From Cyanobium sp. CZS25K (GTDB lineage: Bacteria; Cyanobacteriota; Cyanobacteriia; PCC-6307; Cyanobiaceae), in the NCBI GenBank assembly GCA_030373325.1, contig JAUCZB010000019.1, positions 1-55,433 of the forward strand: a stretch of DNA of 55,433 nucleotides, written 5' to 3'. Position numbers and translations under genes: made by a program. Below the pieces are notes generated by a model. It saw only the letters and a program-made list of their open reading frames with translations. It ran no database searches and was not told where the DNA came from. Shown here piece after piece: positions 32,563 through 42,058 of the stretch; the stretch's first letter is position 1; every line of letters starts with the position of its first letter.

Positions 32563-33643
32563 GCCGCTGCCGGGTCGGGTGGTGGCCCTGCAGGCCAACT
32601 ACTGCCTGGTGGGCCTGGATGCCCCCTCAGAGCTCGGAGCCGACGGGCGCCTGCTCTGCACCCGCCGCACCCGCCTCGACAAGAGCGGGCTTCAGGTTTG
32701 TGTCGGCGATCGGGTGACCGTGGCCGCCGTTGACTGGCGCTCCCGGCGGGGGGCGGTGGTGGGGCTCGAACCCCGCCACAACCTGCTGCAGCGGCCAGCG
32801 GTCGCCAATGTGAGCCGTGTGGTGGTGGTGGTGGCCCTGGCGGAGCCCGGTCTGGATCCCCTGCAGCTCACCCGCTTCCTGATCACCGCCGAGGCCACCG
32901 GCCAGCCGGTGCAGGTGGTGCTCAGCAAGGCCGACCTGCTGCCGGCGGCCGAGGTGCGGGCCTGGTGCCGCCGGCTGGAGGGCTGGGGCTACGCCACGCT
33001 GGCGGTCTCCACCCGCACCGGGGAGGGCCTGGAGGCGCTGCGGAGCTGCCTGGCGGAGCCGGGCATCGCCGTGCTCTGCGGCCCCTCCGGCGTGGGCAAG
33101 AGCAGCCTGCTCAATGCCCTGGCCCCCACCCTGGAGCTCCGCGTCGCCGCCGTTTCCGGGCGGTTGCGCCGGGGACGTCACACCACGCGGCATGTCGAAC
33201 TGTTTCCGCTGGCTCCCGGGGCCCTGGTGGCCGATTCACCCGGTTTCAACACGCCCGCCCTGCCGTCCGATCCCCAGACCCTCATCGCGGCCTTCCCGGA
33301 GTTGCTGGCCCGGCTCAGGGCTGCCCCCTGCCGTTTCGCCAACTGCCGCCACCAGGGGGATCCCGGCTGTTCCGTGGGGCACGACTGGGACCGCCAGGCG
33401 ATCTACGGCCGCTGTCTTGAGGAGGTGGAGGCGCTTTCGGAGATCCACTCCCGCGGGGGCCAGGCACGCCAGGTGGAGCGGGGCCTGCGTCAGCGGGGAG
33501 GCAGCCTCGAACCCCTGCTCGATCCCCACCTGCGCCGCTCCTCCCGCAGCACCCGGCGTCAGGTGATCACGCAGGATCTGCCGGCGCTGGATCAGGACCT
33601 CAGTTCCCCAGACCCGGCAGATTCAGATCCAGGCCGCCGGTGA
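32552..33643 (+). CDS. rsgA: ribosome-assembly GTPase RsgA
   Basis: 363 residues. RsgA is a circularly permuted GTPase that checks late 30S subunits. An OB-fold opens the protein ([15 protein letters not shown]). The GTPase motifs appear in permuted order: VLSKADLL (G4) first, then [14 protein letters not shown] (G1) and [10 protein letters not shown] (G3). The HTTRH segment is the switch, and a C-terminal zinc finger carries [16 protein letters not shown]. The final 15 codons overlap the converging ybaB gene by 44 bases. Its start lies inside the end of the TusA-like gene. Confidence 0.93.
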   Translation: MGAEPLPGRVVALQANYCLVGLDAPSELGADGRLLCTRRTRLDKSGLQVCVGDRVTVAAVDWRSRRGAVVGLEPRHNLLQRPAVANVSRVVVVVALAEPGLDPLQLTRFLITAEATGQPVQVVLSKADLLPAAEVRAWCRRLEGWGYATLAVSTRTGEGLEALRSCLAEPGIAVLCGPSGVGKSSLLNALAPTLELRVAAVSGRLRRGRHTTRHVELFPLAPGALVADSPGFNTPALPSDPQTLIAAFPELLARLRAAPCRFANCRHQGDPGCSVGHDWDRQAIYGRCLEEVEALSEIHSRGGQARQVERGLRQRGGSLEPLLDPHLRRSSRSTRRQVITQDLPALDQDLSSPDPADSDPGRR

Positions 33644-33941
33644 GGGTTTCCATCCGCTCGCGCATGGTGGCGGTGGACACCTCATAGGCCTTGCAGAGGG
33701 CCGCCAGCACGGCCGCTTCGACCGTTTCGGCGGGTTCGGCGAGCAGCTCCGGACTCAGCTCGACCCGCAGGGGCTGCTGGTTGCCGGAGAGCCAGACGCT
33801 GGCACGGCCCTCGGGGTCACTGCCCTGCAGTTCCATCGCATCGAGCTCCTCCTGGAGCTTCTGGGCGTCCTGCTGAATCTGCTGGGCCTTGCGGAAAGCC
33901 TCGGTCAGCTGTCCGAAATTGGGAAGTCCGAAGCCGGCCAT
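33600..33941 (-). CDS. YbaB/EbfC-family nucleoid-associated protein
   Basis: 113 residues. N-terminal [22 protein letters not shown] and the central strand [19 protein letters not shown], then [22 protein letters not shown], match YbaB/EbfC, a tweezer-shaped dimer that binds DNA without a clear base preference and coats the nucleoid. The usual partner genes dnaX and recR are absent here; in this arrangement it is followed by murB. It converges on rsgA with a 44-base overlap. Confidence 0.9.
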   Translation of the reverse strand: MAGFGLPNFGQLTEAFRKAQQIQQDAQKLQEELDAMELQGSDPEGRASVWLSGNQQPLRVELSPELLAEPAETVEAAVLAALCKAYEVSTATMRERMETLTGGLDLNLPGLGN

Positions 33942-33969
33942 GCCAGGGGGTCGTCGTGTTGGGGAAAGG

Positions 33970-34863
33970 CTAGAACCCCAGCCGTTTGACCTCCGGGTGC
34001 AGCCGCACGCCGCGGGACTCCAGCACCCGTTGCTGCACCAGCCGGATCAGGGCGTCGATGTCGGCGGCCGTGGCGGCACCGGTGTTGACGATGAAGTTGG
34101 CGTGGATGGGCGACACCTGGGCATCGCCGACGCTGAGCCCCTTGAGGCCGAGGGATTCGATCAGCTGGCCGGCCTTGAGCGGCTCGGGGTTGCGGAACAC
34201 GCTGCCGCAGCTGGGTTGCTGATAGGGCTGGGTGCTGGTGCGGCTGTGCAGGTTGGCGCTGGTGCGGGCCGTGAGGACCTGCGGGTCGTGGCCAGGCTCC
34301 AGCCGGAACCGGGCCGAGAGCACAAGCAGCGGTTCCTCCTGCAGGCGGCTGTGGCGGTAGGCGAAGGCCAGATCGCCGGCGTCCAGGTCGAACGGCACCT
34401 CGGGCCTGCGGGGATCCAGCACCCGCACCGATACCAGCCACTCGGCCGTGCAGCCCCCCTGGGCGCCGGCGTTCATCACCACCGCGCCCCCGACCGTGCC
34501 GGGGATGCCCACCGCCCACGCCAGCCCGTGCAGGCCGCTGCGGGCCGCCTTGCGGGCCAGGGTGGGGATCGGTTCGCCCGCCTCCGCCTCCACCCAGCCT
34601 TCCGCCGCATCCAGCCGGCTGCCCTGCAGTCGGCGGTTGCACAGGGTGAGGCCCTCGAGGCCACTGTCGGCGATCAGCAGGTTGGAGCCCGCTCCGATGC
34701 AGCGGAAAGGGAGACCCGAGGCCGCCGCCCAGGCGGCATGGGCGATCAGCTCGTCCTGGTGGGCGGGTTCCGCGAACCAGGCGGCTGCTCCGCCGACCTT
34801 CCAGGTGGTGTACTCCCGAAGGGAGACCGATCGACGGGGCTCACTGGGGTGAGGAGCGACCAT
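33970..34863 (-). CDS. murB: UDP-N-acetylenolpyruvoylglucosamine reductase
   Basis: 297 residues. MurB makes UDP-MurNAc, using FAD and [21 protein letters not shown] is the FAD-domain start, [15 protein letters not shown] the phosphate loop, [19 protein letters not shown] the conserved active-site stretch, and [10 protein letters not shown] carries the catalytic Ser. [10 protein letters not shown] closes domain 3. The ATG at 34863 lies four bases past the murC stop. A longer frame upstream only shadows murC. Confidence 0.95.
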   Translation of the reverse strand: MVAPHPSEPRRSVSLREYTTWKVGGAAAWFAEPAHQDELIAHAAWAAASGLPFRCIGAGSNLLIADSGLEGLTLCNRRLQGSRLDAAEGWVEAEAGEPIPTLARKAARSGLHGLAWAVGIPGTVGGAVVMNAGAQGGCTAEWLVSVRVLDPRRPEVPFDLDAGDLAFAYRHSRLQEEPLLVLSARFRLEPGHDPQVLTARTSANLHSRTSTQPYQQPSCGSVFRNPEPLKAGQLIESLGLKGLSVGDAQVSPIHANFIVNTGAATAADIDALIRLVQQRVLESRGVRLHPEVKRLGF

Positions 34864-34867
34864 CCCC

Positions 34868-36343
34868 TCAGGCCACCAGGGCCGAGGGGAGGCCGCGTTC
34901 GTCGAGGGCCCCCAGGCGGTCCCAGAGGCTGTTGACGTCGCCGGCCCCCATGGCCAGCACCAGGTCGCCGGGGCCGGTGCGGCTGGCCACCAGCTCCGCC
35001 AGCGCCTCCATGCTGGCGGCCACCGCCACCGGGAGGTCGGGGGCGATGGCCTGGACGGCCTCAGCCAGGCTTGGGCTGGAGATCCCCGCCATCGGGGTCT
35101 CACCGGCGGCATAGAGGGGCGCCAGCAGCACCGCGTCCGCCTGGGTCAGGGCAGCGGCGAAGTCGTCCAGGAACTGGGCGGTGCGGGTGAAGCGATGGGG
35201 CTGGAACACCGCCACCAGGCGGCGGGGCACCAGCGGCAGCGGGCTGCGGCCGCTTTCCACCATCAGCCGGGCCATGGCGAGGGTGGCGGCCACCTCGCTG
35301 GGATGGTGGGCGTAGTCGTCGACGATCGCCCGTTCCTGCCACAGCCCCCGGCAGTCGAAGCGGCGCCCGGGGGGGCGCAGGCCCGCCACGGCCCGCCGCA
35401 GGGCCTCGAAGGGCACGCCTTCGAGGCGGCAGGTCGCCATGGCCGCCACGGTGTTGCTCAGGTTGTGGCGGCCGGGCAGGGGGACTTCGATGCTGCCGAG
35501 CGCCAGCCCTTGCTCGTGCCAGGTCGCCAGGGTGCCGTCACCCCGCTCCTCGATGGGGATGGCGGCGAAGTCCGCCCCCTCGGTGCTGCGGGACGACCAC
35601 CAGCTGGCAGCCTGGAAGTGCTCGCGCAGCACCGGGCAGTCCCGGTTGGCCAGCAGGGTCGTGCAGCCACTGGCGAAGCGCTGAAGGGTGGTCACCAGGG
35701 AGGCCAGATCCGGATAGTGGTCCGTGTGGTCGAGTTCGACGTTGGTGAGCAGGCCCAGCCGGGGCTGGAACTTCACCAGGGAGCCGTCCGATTCGTCGGC
35801 TTCCGCCACCAGCAGCCGCCCCTGGCCATGACGGCCGTTGCTGCCGAAGGCCGGCACGATGCCGCCGATCACGGCGGTGGGGTCCTCCCCGACGGCCTCC
35901 AGCAGCGTGGCGATCAGGGTGCTGGTGGTGGTCTTGCCGTGGCTGCCGGCCACGGCGATCGAGGGCTGGGCATTGATCAGGGCCGCCAGCACGTCGGAAC
36001 GGTGCACAATCGTCAGCCCGCGCCGTCGGGCCTCGGCCAGCTCCTCGTTGGCGGCGGGCACCGCGGAACTGATCACCACCATCGGCGCGCCACTGGCCTC
36101 GGTCACCGGTCCGTCCATCCCGTCGATGACGGCGGCGATGGTGGCGGCGGTCTGTTCCTGGAAGACCCTCACTCCGGCGGTTCGCAACCGCTCCAGCACC
36201 GGGCTGGGACGGGGATCGGAGCCGCTCACCAGGAAGCCCCGTTCCGCCAGGATTCCCGCCAGGGCGGACATGCCGATCCCACCGGCTCCGATGAAGTGGA
36301 GCGGCTGACGGCGATCGAGCTTTGGGATCAAGGGGGACTCCAT
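34868..36343 (-). CDS. murC: UDP-N-acetylmuramate--L-alanine ligase
   Basis: 491 residues. MurC adds the first amino acid of the peptidoglycan stem. [16 protein letters not shown] binds the nucleotide sugar, [18 protein letters not shown] is the ATP P-loop, and [22 protein letters not shown] and [13 protein letters not shown] are the metal and catalytic segments. The start is the ATG at 36343 (MESPLIPKL) with GGCGAGG before it; the frame is open to 36472, but that part reads the gap2 leader antisense. murC-murB form a tight pair. Divergent from gap2. Confidence 0.95.
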   Translation of the reverse strand: MESPLIPKLDRRQPLHFIGAGGIGMSALAGILAERGFLVSGSDPRPSPVLERLRTAGVRVFQEQTAATIAAVIDGMDGPVTEASGAPMVVISSAVPAANEELAEARRRGLTIVHRSDVLAALINAQPSIAVAGSHGKTTTSTLIATLLEAVGEDPTAVIGGIVPAFGSNGRHGQGRLLVAEADESDGSLVKFQPRLGLLTNVELDHTDHYPDLASLVTTLQRFASGCTTLLANRDCPVLREHFQAASWWSSRSTEGADFAAIPIEERGDGTLATWHEQGLALGSIEVPLPGRHNLSNTVAAMATCRLEGVPFEALRRAVAGLRPPGRRFDCRGLWQERAIVDDYAHHPSEVAATLAMARLMVESGRSPLPLVPRRLVAVFQPHRFTRTAQFLDDFAAALTQADAVLLAPLYAAGETPMAGISSPSLAEAVQAIAPDLPVAVAASMEALAELVASRTGPGDLVLAMGAGDVNSLWDRLGALDERGLPSALVA

Positions 36344-36456
36344 GCCTCGCCGAAAATACCGGCAGATCCCCCCTCCCCCCTCTGCGGGATACTGAGCTTT
36401 GCCGACCGTCCGATCCGGGGCCTGTGGCTGCGGGTAAGAGCAGGAAGCCATTTCTG

Positions 36457-36462
36457 TATGAT
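36457..36462 (+). promoter_or_regulatory. probable -10 box of gap2
   Basis: TATGAT preceded by TG, about 48 bases before the gap2 start, in the 166-bp space shared with murC. No TTGACA-like -35 is found at the usual distance. Position and composition only. Confidence 0.35.
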
Positions 36463-36509
36463 CGGCAGCCAAAATCCCCCCTTGCTAGCGGGTTCCTCCG
36501 CTTTCTGCC

Positions 36510-37532
36510 ATGACCTTGCGCGTAGCGATCAATGGATTTGGCCGAATCGGTCGGAATTTCATGCGTTGCTGGCTGAGCCGCGGTGAGAACACCGGCATTG
36601 AGGTGGTCGGTCTGAACGACACCTCCGATCCGAAGACCAACGCGCACCTGCTCCAGTACGACACCATGCTCGGCCACATCCGCAATGCGGAAGTGAGCTA
36701 CACCGACGACACGATCGTGGTGAATGGCAAGGCCATCAAGTGCTTCTCCGATCGCAATCCCCTGAATCTGCCCTGGAAAGAGTGGGGCGTGGATCTGGTG
36801 ATTGAAGCCACGGGTGTCTTCATCGATCAGAAAGGCGCTGGCAAGCACCTTGAGGCCGGTGCCAGGAAGGTGCTGATCACGGCTCCTGGCAAGGGCGAGG
36901 GCGTGGGCACGTTCGTGGTGGGCGTGAACGCCGATCAGTACCGCCACGACGATTACGACATCATCAGCAACGCCAGCTGCACCACCAACTGCATGGCCCC
37001 ACTGGTCAAGGTTCTTGACCAGTCCCTCGGCATCAACAAGGGGATGATGACCACCACCCATAGTTACACGGGTGATCAGCGCATCCTCGACGCCAGCCAC
37101 CGCGACCTGCGGCGGGCGAGGGCCGCGGCCGTCAACATCGTGCCCACCTCCACCGGTGCCGCCACTGCGGTTGCCCTGGTTTACCCGCCCATGAAGGGCA
37201 AGCTCAATGGCATCGCTCTGAGGGTCCCCACCCCCAACGTGTCGGTGGTGGATCTGGTGCTTGAGGTGGGTCGCGCCACCACCAAGGAGGAGGTGAATGG
37301 CATCTTCAAGGCCGCCTCCGAGAATGCCATGAAGGGGATCATCAAGTATTGCGATCTTCCCCTCGTCTCCACCGACCACGCCGGCACCGATGAGTCCACG
37401 ATCGTCGATGCCGATCTCACTCTGGTGATGGACGGCAACATGGTGAAGGTCATCTCCTGGTACGACAACGAATGGGGCTACAGCCAGCGCGTCGTCGACC
37501 TGGCCGAGGTGGTGGCTCGCAACTGGAAGTGA
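36510..37532 (+). CDS. gap2: glyceraldehyde-3-phosphate dehydrogenase (Calvin-cycle type, Gap2)
   Basis: 340 residues. [13 protein letters not shown] binds the cofactor, and [12 protein letters not shown] holds the catalytic Cys. [29 protein letters not shown] (in parts) is the phosphate-binding run typical of the plastid-like Gap2, and [15 protein letters not shown] closes the domain. The residue after the first strand (GLNDTSDP) has no Asp-only NAD pocket, consistent with dual NADP/NAD use in the reductive pentose phosphate cycle. The C-terminal CP12-like extension of plant GapB is absent. The codon choice is less extreme than in the neighbours, fitting a highly expressed gene. Confidence 0.95.
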   Translation: MTLRVAINGFGRIGRNFMRCWLSRGENTGIEVVGLNDTSDPKTNAHLLQYDTMLGHIRNAEVSYTDDTIVVNGKAIKCFSDRNPLNLPWKEWGVDLVIEATGVFIDQKGAGKHLEAGARKVLITAPGKGEGVGTFVVGVNADQYRHDDYDIISNASCTTNCMAPLVKVLDQSLGINKGMMTTTHSYTGDQRILDASHRDLRRARAAAVNIVPTSTGAATAVALVYPPMKGKLNGIALRVPTPNVSVVDLVLEVGRATTKEEVNGIFKAASENAMKGIIKYCDLPLVSTDHAGTDESTIVDADLTLVMDGNMVKVISWYDNEWGYSQRVVDLAEVVARNWK

Positions 37533-37547
37533 GCCTGCGCCCCGGGT

Positions 37548-38570
37548 TCAGCTGAAATGGCTGAAGGCTGCGGCCCCTGGGCGAATGGCGCCGCCCCCGT
37601 CGGTCCAGGCCAGGGGCCCCTCAGGCTGGGGCTCCACCAGCTGACCGACCCGGCGGGCCCCCGCCAGCTGTTCCACCAGGGCCTCCGCCCAGGCCGGCTC
37701 CAGGGCCAGCACCAGTTCAAAATCCTCACCGCCCCAGAGGCACCAGTCCTCGGCGGCGGCCAGGCCCTCCAGTTCCGCCGGCAGGGGCAGATCCGCGTGG
37801 GCCAGCAGGGCCGTGCAGCCGCTGGCGACGGCCAGGCAGGCCGCCGCGGCCGCCAGGCCGTCGCTGCTGTCGCAACCGGCGACGCGCCAGGGCAGACCGG
37901 CCGGACGGGTGTCGCGTACGGCCGCCACCGCATCGAAGCGGGGTCGAGGCCGCCGATGGGCGCCGATCGCGCGCTCCTTTGACGCTTCTGGCAGGGCCGG
38001 GACCGCGTCGCCCCGCAGCAGGGCGAGGCCCAGGCGGCTGAGCCCATGGGCGCCGGTGCTGACCAGCTGATCCCCCGGCCGGCCGTCCCCCCGGCGGATC
38101 GGCCCGTGGGGGCCGCTCGTGAGCCGGCCCAGGGCGGTGATCGCCAGCAGCCGCTGGCGGCCGCCGCTGCAGTCTCCCCCGAGCAGCACCCCCCCGTGGG
38201 CGCCCAGCAGCTCCGCCATGCCGCCATAGGCCCCCTCCACCCAGTGCCAGGGGGTGTGACCCGGGGCCACCAGGCCCACGGTGATCCCCACGACGCTGAG
38301 GCAGCCCATGGCCGCCAGATCGGAAAGGTTGGCGGCGGCGGCCCTCCAGCCCACGTCGCTGGACCCCATGGTGGCCTCGCTGAAATGGATGTCCTCCACC
38401 AGCACGTCGGTGTTCACCACCAGGGGGTGAGCGCCCCGGTCGTTGGGGCCGAACAGGGCCGGGTCCAGGAGGGCGGCGTCATCGGCGAACTGCCCCTGGG
38501 GGGCGAAGGCGCCGAGGCGCCGGATCAGTTCCGTTTCCCCCAGCTCCGCCAGGGTGGGCCCTTCAGGCAT
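37548..38570 (-). CDS. thiL: thiamine-monophosphate kinase
   Basis: 340 residues. ThiL phosphorylates thiamine monophosphate to the diphosphate cofactor. The N-terminus [12 protein letters not shown] and DDAALLDP, then [40 protein letters not shown] (in parts), show the Asp-rich metal site. The later [19 protein letters not shown] and the final [11 protein letters not shown] complete the PurM-like fold. Its ATG overlaps the stop of the cyclophilin gene by eight bases, so the two are coupled. Confidence 0.93.
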   Translation of the reverse strand: MPEGPTLAELGETELIRRLGAFAPQGQFADDAALLDPALFGPNDRGAHPLVVNTDVLVEDIHFSEATMGSSDVGWRAAAANLSDLAAMGCLSVVGITVGLVAPGHTPWHWVEGAYGGMAELLGAHGGVLLGGDCSGGRQRLLAITALGRLTSGPHGPIRRGDGRPGDQLVSTGAHGLSRLGLALLRGDAVPALPEASKERAIGAHRRPRPRFDAVAAVRDTRPAGLPWRVAGCDSSDGLAAAAACLAVASGCTALLAHADLPLPAELEGLAAAEDWCLWGGEDFELVLALEPAWAEALVEQLAGARRVGQLVEPQPEGPLAWTDGGGAIRPGAAAFSHFS

Positions 38571-39666
38571 GGGGGCGGAGGTTGTCGGCCCCCTCGATCA
38601 CCGTCGCCTTGACGATGCCGTCATCGGCGGTGAGCTCCTCCAGCACGTCGAGGCCGTCGACCACATAACCGAAGGCGGCATAGCGCCCGTCGATCAGGTT
38701 GAGGCCGGCGGGGGTGAGTTCCGGCTCGAACAGGAACAGGAAGAACTGGGAGGAGCCGTCGTCCAGGGCCTTGTCGGAGTGGGCCCATCCCAGGGTGCCC
38801 TTGCTGGCGAAGGGCAGCACCGGTTCGGCCTTGAACAGGCCCAGATCCTCGAACGTCTGGTTGTAGAAGGGGGCCTCCTGGCCGGACACCATGATCTCCA
38901 GGGGCACCTGCCGCTCCTGCTTGGTGGCCCCGTCCACGTAGCCCGTCTGCGGTCCTGCGGGATCACCGGTCTGCAGCACGTAGAAGTCTTCGGCGCGGTC
39001 GAAGGGCAACCCGTCGTAGAAGCCGCGCTGCACCAGATCCACGAAGGCGCCGGCGGTCAGGGGTGCGTTGTAGCCGTCCACGACGGTGGTCAGGTCGCCC
39101 TTGGTGGTGGTGAGCCGCACGGTGGCGCGGCCGAGCAGCCGCGGCAGGGAATCGAACTCCGACGGGATCGCGAAGGGGAAAGGGCCCACCAGCAGGGCTT
39201 CGGCGCGGCCGATGTCGGCGAGGGCCTCCCGGCGCTCCGCCAGGAAGCGGTCCCGGTCCTGGGCCTCACCCGCGGCCGCCAGATCCCGCAGATGCACCTC
39301 CGTATCCACCAGCAGCGCTTCGGCGGTGGCTCGGTCGGCGGGATCGAAGCTGGCAAGGATCCGCTCCCGGCTGCTGCCGAGCTGGGACTCGGCGCGGCGC
39401 ACGGAACCGGTCAGGCTGCTCCAGCGCTTGGCCCGCAGGTCATCGCTGGTGTCCTCGAGGCGGTGCTGCAGTTTCTGCAGATCGCCCTGCTCGATGGGCA
39501 GGGCATTGCGCAGCAGGGCGGTGGGGTCACTGACGGCGTTTCCCTGGGGCAGGTAGGCCCAGGCGGCGGGCACCGCCAGCAGCAGCGTGAGCACGAGGGT
39601 CAGGGCGGCCCCCAGCGGGACGGCCAGCCCGGTGGTGAACCCGTTGCGCCTGCGTCGCCGGTCCAT
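38563..39666 (-). CDS. cyclophilin-type peptidyl-prolyl isomerase, lumenal type
   Basis: 367 residues. A signal peptide ([10 protein letters not shown], then a 20-residue hydrophobic core ending AAWAYLPQ) sends it out of the cytosol. Residues about 45-165 form a helical domain ([21 protein letters not shown] onward). The cyclophilin domain follows: [53 protein letters not shown] and [20 protein letters not shown]. This layout matches the TLP40-like thylakoid lumen cyclophilins, one of which interacts with PSII phosphatase in plants. Catalytic Arg of the FHR motif is seen as FDRAE, so activity may be low. The helical domain is longer than in cytosolic enzymes. Confidence 0.85.
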   Translation of the reverse strand: MDRRRRRNGFTTGLAVPLGAALTLVLTLLLAVPAAWAYLPQGNAVSDPTALLRNALPIEQGDLQKLQHRLEDTSDDLRAKRWSSLTGSVRRAESQLGSSRERILASFDPADRATAEALLVDTEVHLRDLAAAGEAQDRDRFLAERREALADIGRAEALLVGPFPFAIPSEFDSLPRLLGRATVRLTTTKGDLTTVVDGYNAPLTAGAFVDLVQRGFYDGLPFDRAEDFYVLQTGDPAGPQTGYVDGATKQERQVPLEIMVSGQEAPFYNQTFEDLGLFKAEPVLPFASKGTLGWAHSDKALDDGSSQFFLFLFEPELTPAGLNLIDGRYAAFGYVVDGLDVLEELTADDGIVKATVIEGADNLRPHA

Positions 39667-39750
39667 GCTTCCACTGTGACTGCCTGGACTTTGGCACAAC
39701 CTGCCCTGGCTTCCATCGCCCCAGCGCGCGGGTGGGCCTGTAGCCAGACG

Positions 39751-39756
39751 TACAAT
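39751..39756 (+). promoter_or_regulatory. possible -10 box of efp-accB
   Basis: TACAAT 22 bases before the efp ATG, within a 111-bp intergenic space next to the divergent cyclophilin gene. No clear -35. A low-confidence call. Confidence 0.3.
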
Positions 39757-39777
39757 CCCCCGATCCGATCCGCCGGA

Positions 39778-40338
39778 ATGATCTCCAGCAACGACTTTCG
39801 TACCGGCACAACGATTGAGCTGGATGGCCAGGTCTGGCGCGTCGTCGAATTCCTTCATGTCAAGCCCGGCAAGGGGTCGGCCTTCGTGCGCACCAAGCTC
39901 AAGGGCGTGCAGAGCGGCAACGTGGTGGAGAAGACCTTTCGCGCCGGGGAGACCATGCCCCAGGCCCTGCTGGAGAAGTCGACCCTGCAGCACACCTACA
40001 TGGAAGGTGATGATTATGTCTTCATGGACATGGCCTCCTATGAGGAGACCCGGCTCACCGCCAAGCAGATCGGTGACGGCCGCAAGTACCTCAAGGAAGG
40101 GATGGAGGTGAGCGTCGTCTCCTGGAACGGCAAGCCGCTGGAGGTGGAGCTGCCCAATTCGGTGGTGCTCGAAGTCACCCAGACCGACCCGGGCGTCAAG
40201 GGCGACACCGCCACCGGTGGCACCAAGCCCGCCATCGTCGAAACCGGTGCCCAGGTGATGGTGCCCCTGTTCATCACGATCGGCGAGAAGATCAAGGTCG
40301 ACACCCGCACCGACAGTTATCTGGGCCGGGAGTCCTGA
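39778..40338 (+). CDS. efp: translation elongation factor P
   Basis: 186 residues. EF-P rescues ribosomes stalled at polyproline. The KOW-like N-domain has [20 protein letters not shown] and the tip loop [14 protein letters not shown], with Lys at the position modified in many bacteria. OB domains II and III follow ([17 protein letters not shown] and [13 protein letters not shown]). Five bases separate its stop from accB, the conserved efp-accB pair of cyanobacteria. Confidence 0.97.
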   Translation: MISSNDFRTGTTIELDGQVWRVVEFLHVKPGKGSAFVRTKLKGVQSGNVVEKTFRAGETMPQALLEKSTLQHTYMEGDDYVFMDMASYEETRLTAKQIGDGRKYLKEGMEVSVVSWNGKPLEVELPNSVVLEVTQTDPGVKGDTATGGTKPAIVETGAQVMVPLFITIGEKIKVDTRTDSYLGRES

Positions 40339-40343
40339 TCGCC

Positions 40344-40835
40344 ATGCAGCTCGATCACGACCAACTGCGCCAGTTGCTGGCCCTGCTCGGGGACAGCGAC
40401 ATCCAGGAGCTCCGGCTCGAGGGGGACGACTTCCGTCTGGAGGTGCGCCGCAACCTGCCGGCACCGGCGACAGTCACCATGGTGCAGGCACCGGCCGGCC
40501 CGCCGGTGCCGCCGGCACCGGTGCCCGCCGCCGCGGTCAGCGCCCCCCCCGGCCCTTCGGCTCCCCCGCCACCGGCGGCCTCCCTGCGCAGCGACCTGCA
40601 GGCCGTGACGGCCCCCATGGTGGGCACCTTCTACCGCTCCTCGGCCCCGGGTGAGGACCCCTTCGTGGAGGTGGGCAGCCGCATCAGCGCCGGCCAGCCG
40701 GTCTGCATCCTCGAGGCGATGAAGCTGATGAACGAACTGGAATGCGAGTTCAGCGGTGAGGTGGTGGAGATCCTGGTGGAGAACGGCACTCCGGTGGAAT
40801 TCGGCCAGGTGCTGATGCGGATCAAGGCGGGCTGA
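40344..40835 (+). CDS. accB: biotin carboxyl carrier protein of acetyl-CoA carboxylase
   Basis: 163 residues. An N-terminal helix (LDHDQLRQLLALLGDSDI), a Pro/Ala-rich flexible linker (about residues 45-80), then the biotinyl domain with CILEAMKLMNELEC, whose Lys carries biotin, and the 'thumb' YRSSAPGEDPFVEVG. AccB carries CO2 between biotin carboxylase and carboxyltransferase in the first step of fatty-acid synthesis. The last codons ATCAAGGCGGGCTGA are repeated in altered form just after the stop. Confidence 0.96.
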   Translation: MQLDHDQLRQLLALLGDSDIQELRLEGDDFRLEVRRNLPAPATVTMVQAPAGPPVPPAPVPAAAVSAPPGPSAPPPPAASLRSDLQAVTAPMVGTFYRSSAPGEDPFVEVGSRISAGQPVCILEAMKLMNELECEFSGEVVEILVENGTPVEFGQVLMRIKAG

Positions 40836-40856
40836 CCGCTGATCAAGGCCGGCTAG
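40820..40856 (+). repeat. imperfect direct duplication at the accB/pdxA junction
   Basis: GATCAAGGCGGGCTGA (40820-40835) recurs as GATCAAGGCCGGCTAG (40841-40856). The first copy ends accB; the second supplies the pdxA stop on the other strand. 13 of 16 bases match. Confidence 0.4.
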
Positions 40857-41848
40857 CCCAGTTCCCAGGCGGTGTGAATCGCTGCCGCCATGCTGTCGGC
40901 CCTGGCCACGCCCCGGCCGGCGATGCCGAAGGCGGTGCCGTGGTCGGGGGAGGTGCGCAGGAAAGGCAGGCCCAGCGTGGTGTTGACGGCGGCATCGAAG
41001 GCCAGCAGCTTCACCGGTATCAGACCCTGGTCGTGGTAGAGGGCCAGATAGCCGTCCGCCCCTTCGCCCTCCCCCCTCCAGGCGGCCGCCGCTTCCAGCC
41101 AGCAGGTGTCCGGTGGCACCGGCCCCACCAGTTGCACCTCCGGATGCAGGCTCTGCCACTGCTGGAGGGTGGGGATCAGCCAGTCCCTCTCCTCCCGGCC
41201 CAGGTGGCCCTCCTCCCCCGCATGGGGATTGAGGCCCGCCACCACCAGCCGGGGCCGGTCCTGGAAGCGACCGCAGAAGGCCAGCAGGGCCTCCAGCCGC
41301 CGGCGCACCAGCTCCGGAGTGAGCTGGCCGCTCACGTCGGCCAGGGGGATGTGGGTGGTGGCCAGGAGGGTGTTGAGCCGCCAGCCGCCGCCTGGGGCCA
41401 CGGCGGTGAAGAGCATCCCGGCGTCGGCGCTGCCGGTCAGTTCCGCCAGCCGCTCGGTCTGGCCGGGATAGGCATGGCCGGCCGCCTTCCAGCTGGCCTT
41501 GGCGATCGGGGCTGTCACCAGGGCGCGGCCGCCACCGGCACCCACCAGTTCGACGGCCCTGGTCAGCCAGGCGAAGCTGGCGGCGCCGGCGGCGGGACTG
41601 CTCACCCCGGGGACGATCGGCTGCTCCAGGGGGAGGTCCTCCAGGGCGAAATCGTCGGGGTCGGCCAGCGGAGCGTTGCTGCAGCCCCGCAACTGCCGAT
41701 GGCAGTCCCGCAGCCAGCGGCCACAGCCCACCAGCAGCACCTCCTGGCCGGCCGGCCGCGCCCGGGCGAGGGCCTTGAGGGTCACCTCGGCGCCGATGCC
41801 GGCGGGATCCCCCAGCGCGATGACAAGGCGATCCGCTGTAGTTTTCAT
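40853..41848 (-). CDS. pdxA: 4-hydroxythreonine-4-phosphate dehydrogenase
   Basis: 331 residues. PdxA oxidises 4-phosphohydroxy-threonine in the DXP-dependent vitamin B6 route. LVIALGDPAGIGAEVTLKAL is the N-terminal phosphate loop; ALVTAPIAKASWKAAGHAYPGQTERLAEL (in parts) and LVVAGLNPHAGEEGHLGREE hold metal-binding His and Asp; LALYHDQGLIPVKLLAFDAAVNTTLGLPFLRTSPDHGTAFGIAGRG (in parts) is the C-terminal catalytic segment. The ATG at 41848 is 27 bp from the divergent small membrane-protein gene. Confidence 0.94.
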   Translation of the reverse strand: MKTTADRLVIALGDPAGIGAEVTLKALARARPAGQEVLLVGCGRWLRDCHRQLRGCSNAPLADPDDFALEDLPLEQPIVPGVSSPAAGAASFAWLTRAVELVGAGGGRALVTAPIAKASWKAAGHAYPGQTERLAELTGSADAGMLFTAVAPGGGWRLNTLLATTHIPLADVSGQLTPELVRRRLEALLAFCGRFQDRPRLVVAGLNPHAGEEGHLGREERDWLIPTLQQWQSLHPEVQLVGPVPPDTCWLEAAAAWRGEGEGADGYLALYHDQGLIPVKLLAFDAAVNTTLGLPFLRTSPDHGTAFGIAGRGVARADSMAAAIHTAWELG

Positions 41849-41875
41849 GGCATCGGGCGCTGACGGGGTCGGTCC

Positions 41876-42058
41876 ATGTTCCGTTTGCTGTTGCTGGGTG
41901 CTCTGCTGCTGGGAGGAGGGTTGGCCTTCCGGAATGAGTGGGTCGTGGTCAACTGGGAGAAGATGGGCAAGGACACCGGTCTGTCTTCCCTGATCGATCC
42001 ATCGATGTTCGGCGCTCAGAAGAAGTCGCCGCTGCAGGTCGGCAAACCCTCCCGGTAG
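41876..42058 (+). CDS. small membrane-anchored protein of unknown function
   Basis: 60 residues. One hydrophobic helix (LLLLGALLLGGGLAF) at the N-terminus, then a soluble tail with NEWVVVNWEKMGKDTGL and SLIDPSMFG. The intact frame, start position and divergent arrangement make it a likely real gene. Its last 43 bases are antisense to the end of the epimerase-like gene. I do not recognise a family. Confidence 0.6.
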   Translation: MFRLLLLGALLLGGGLAFRNEWVVVNWEKMGKDTGLSSLIDPSMFGAQKKSPLQVGKPSR

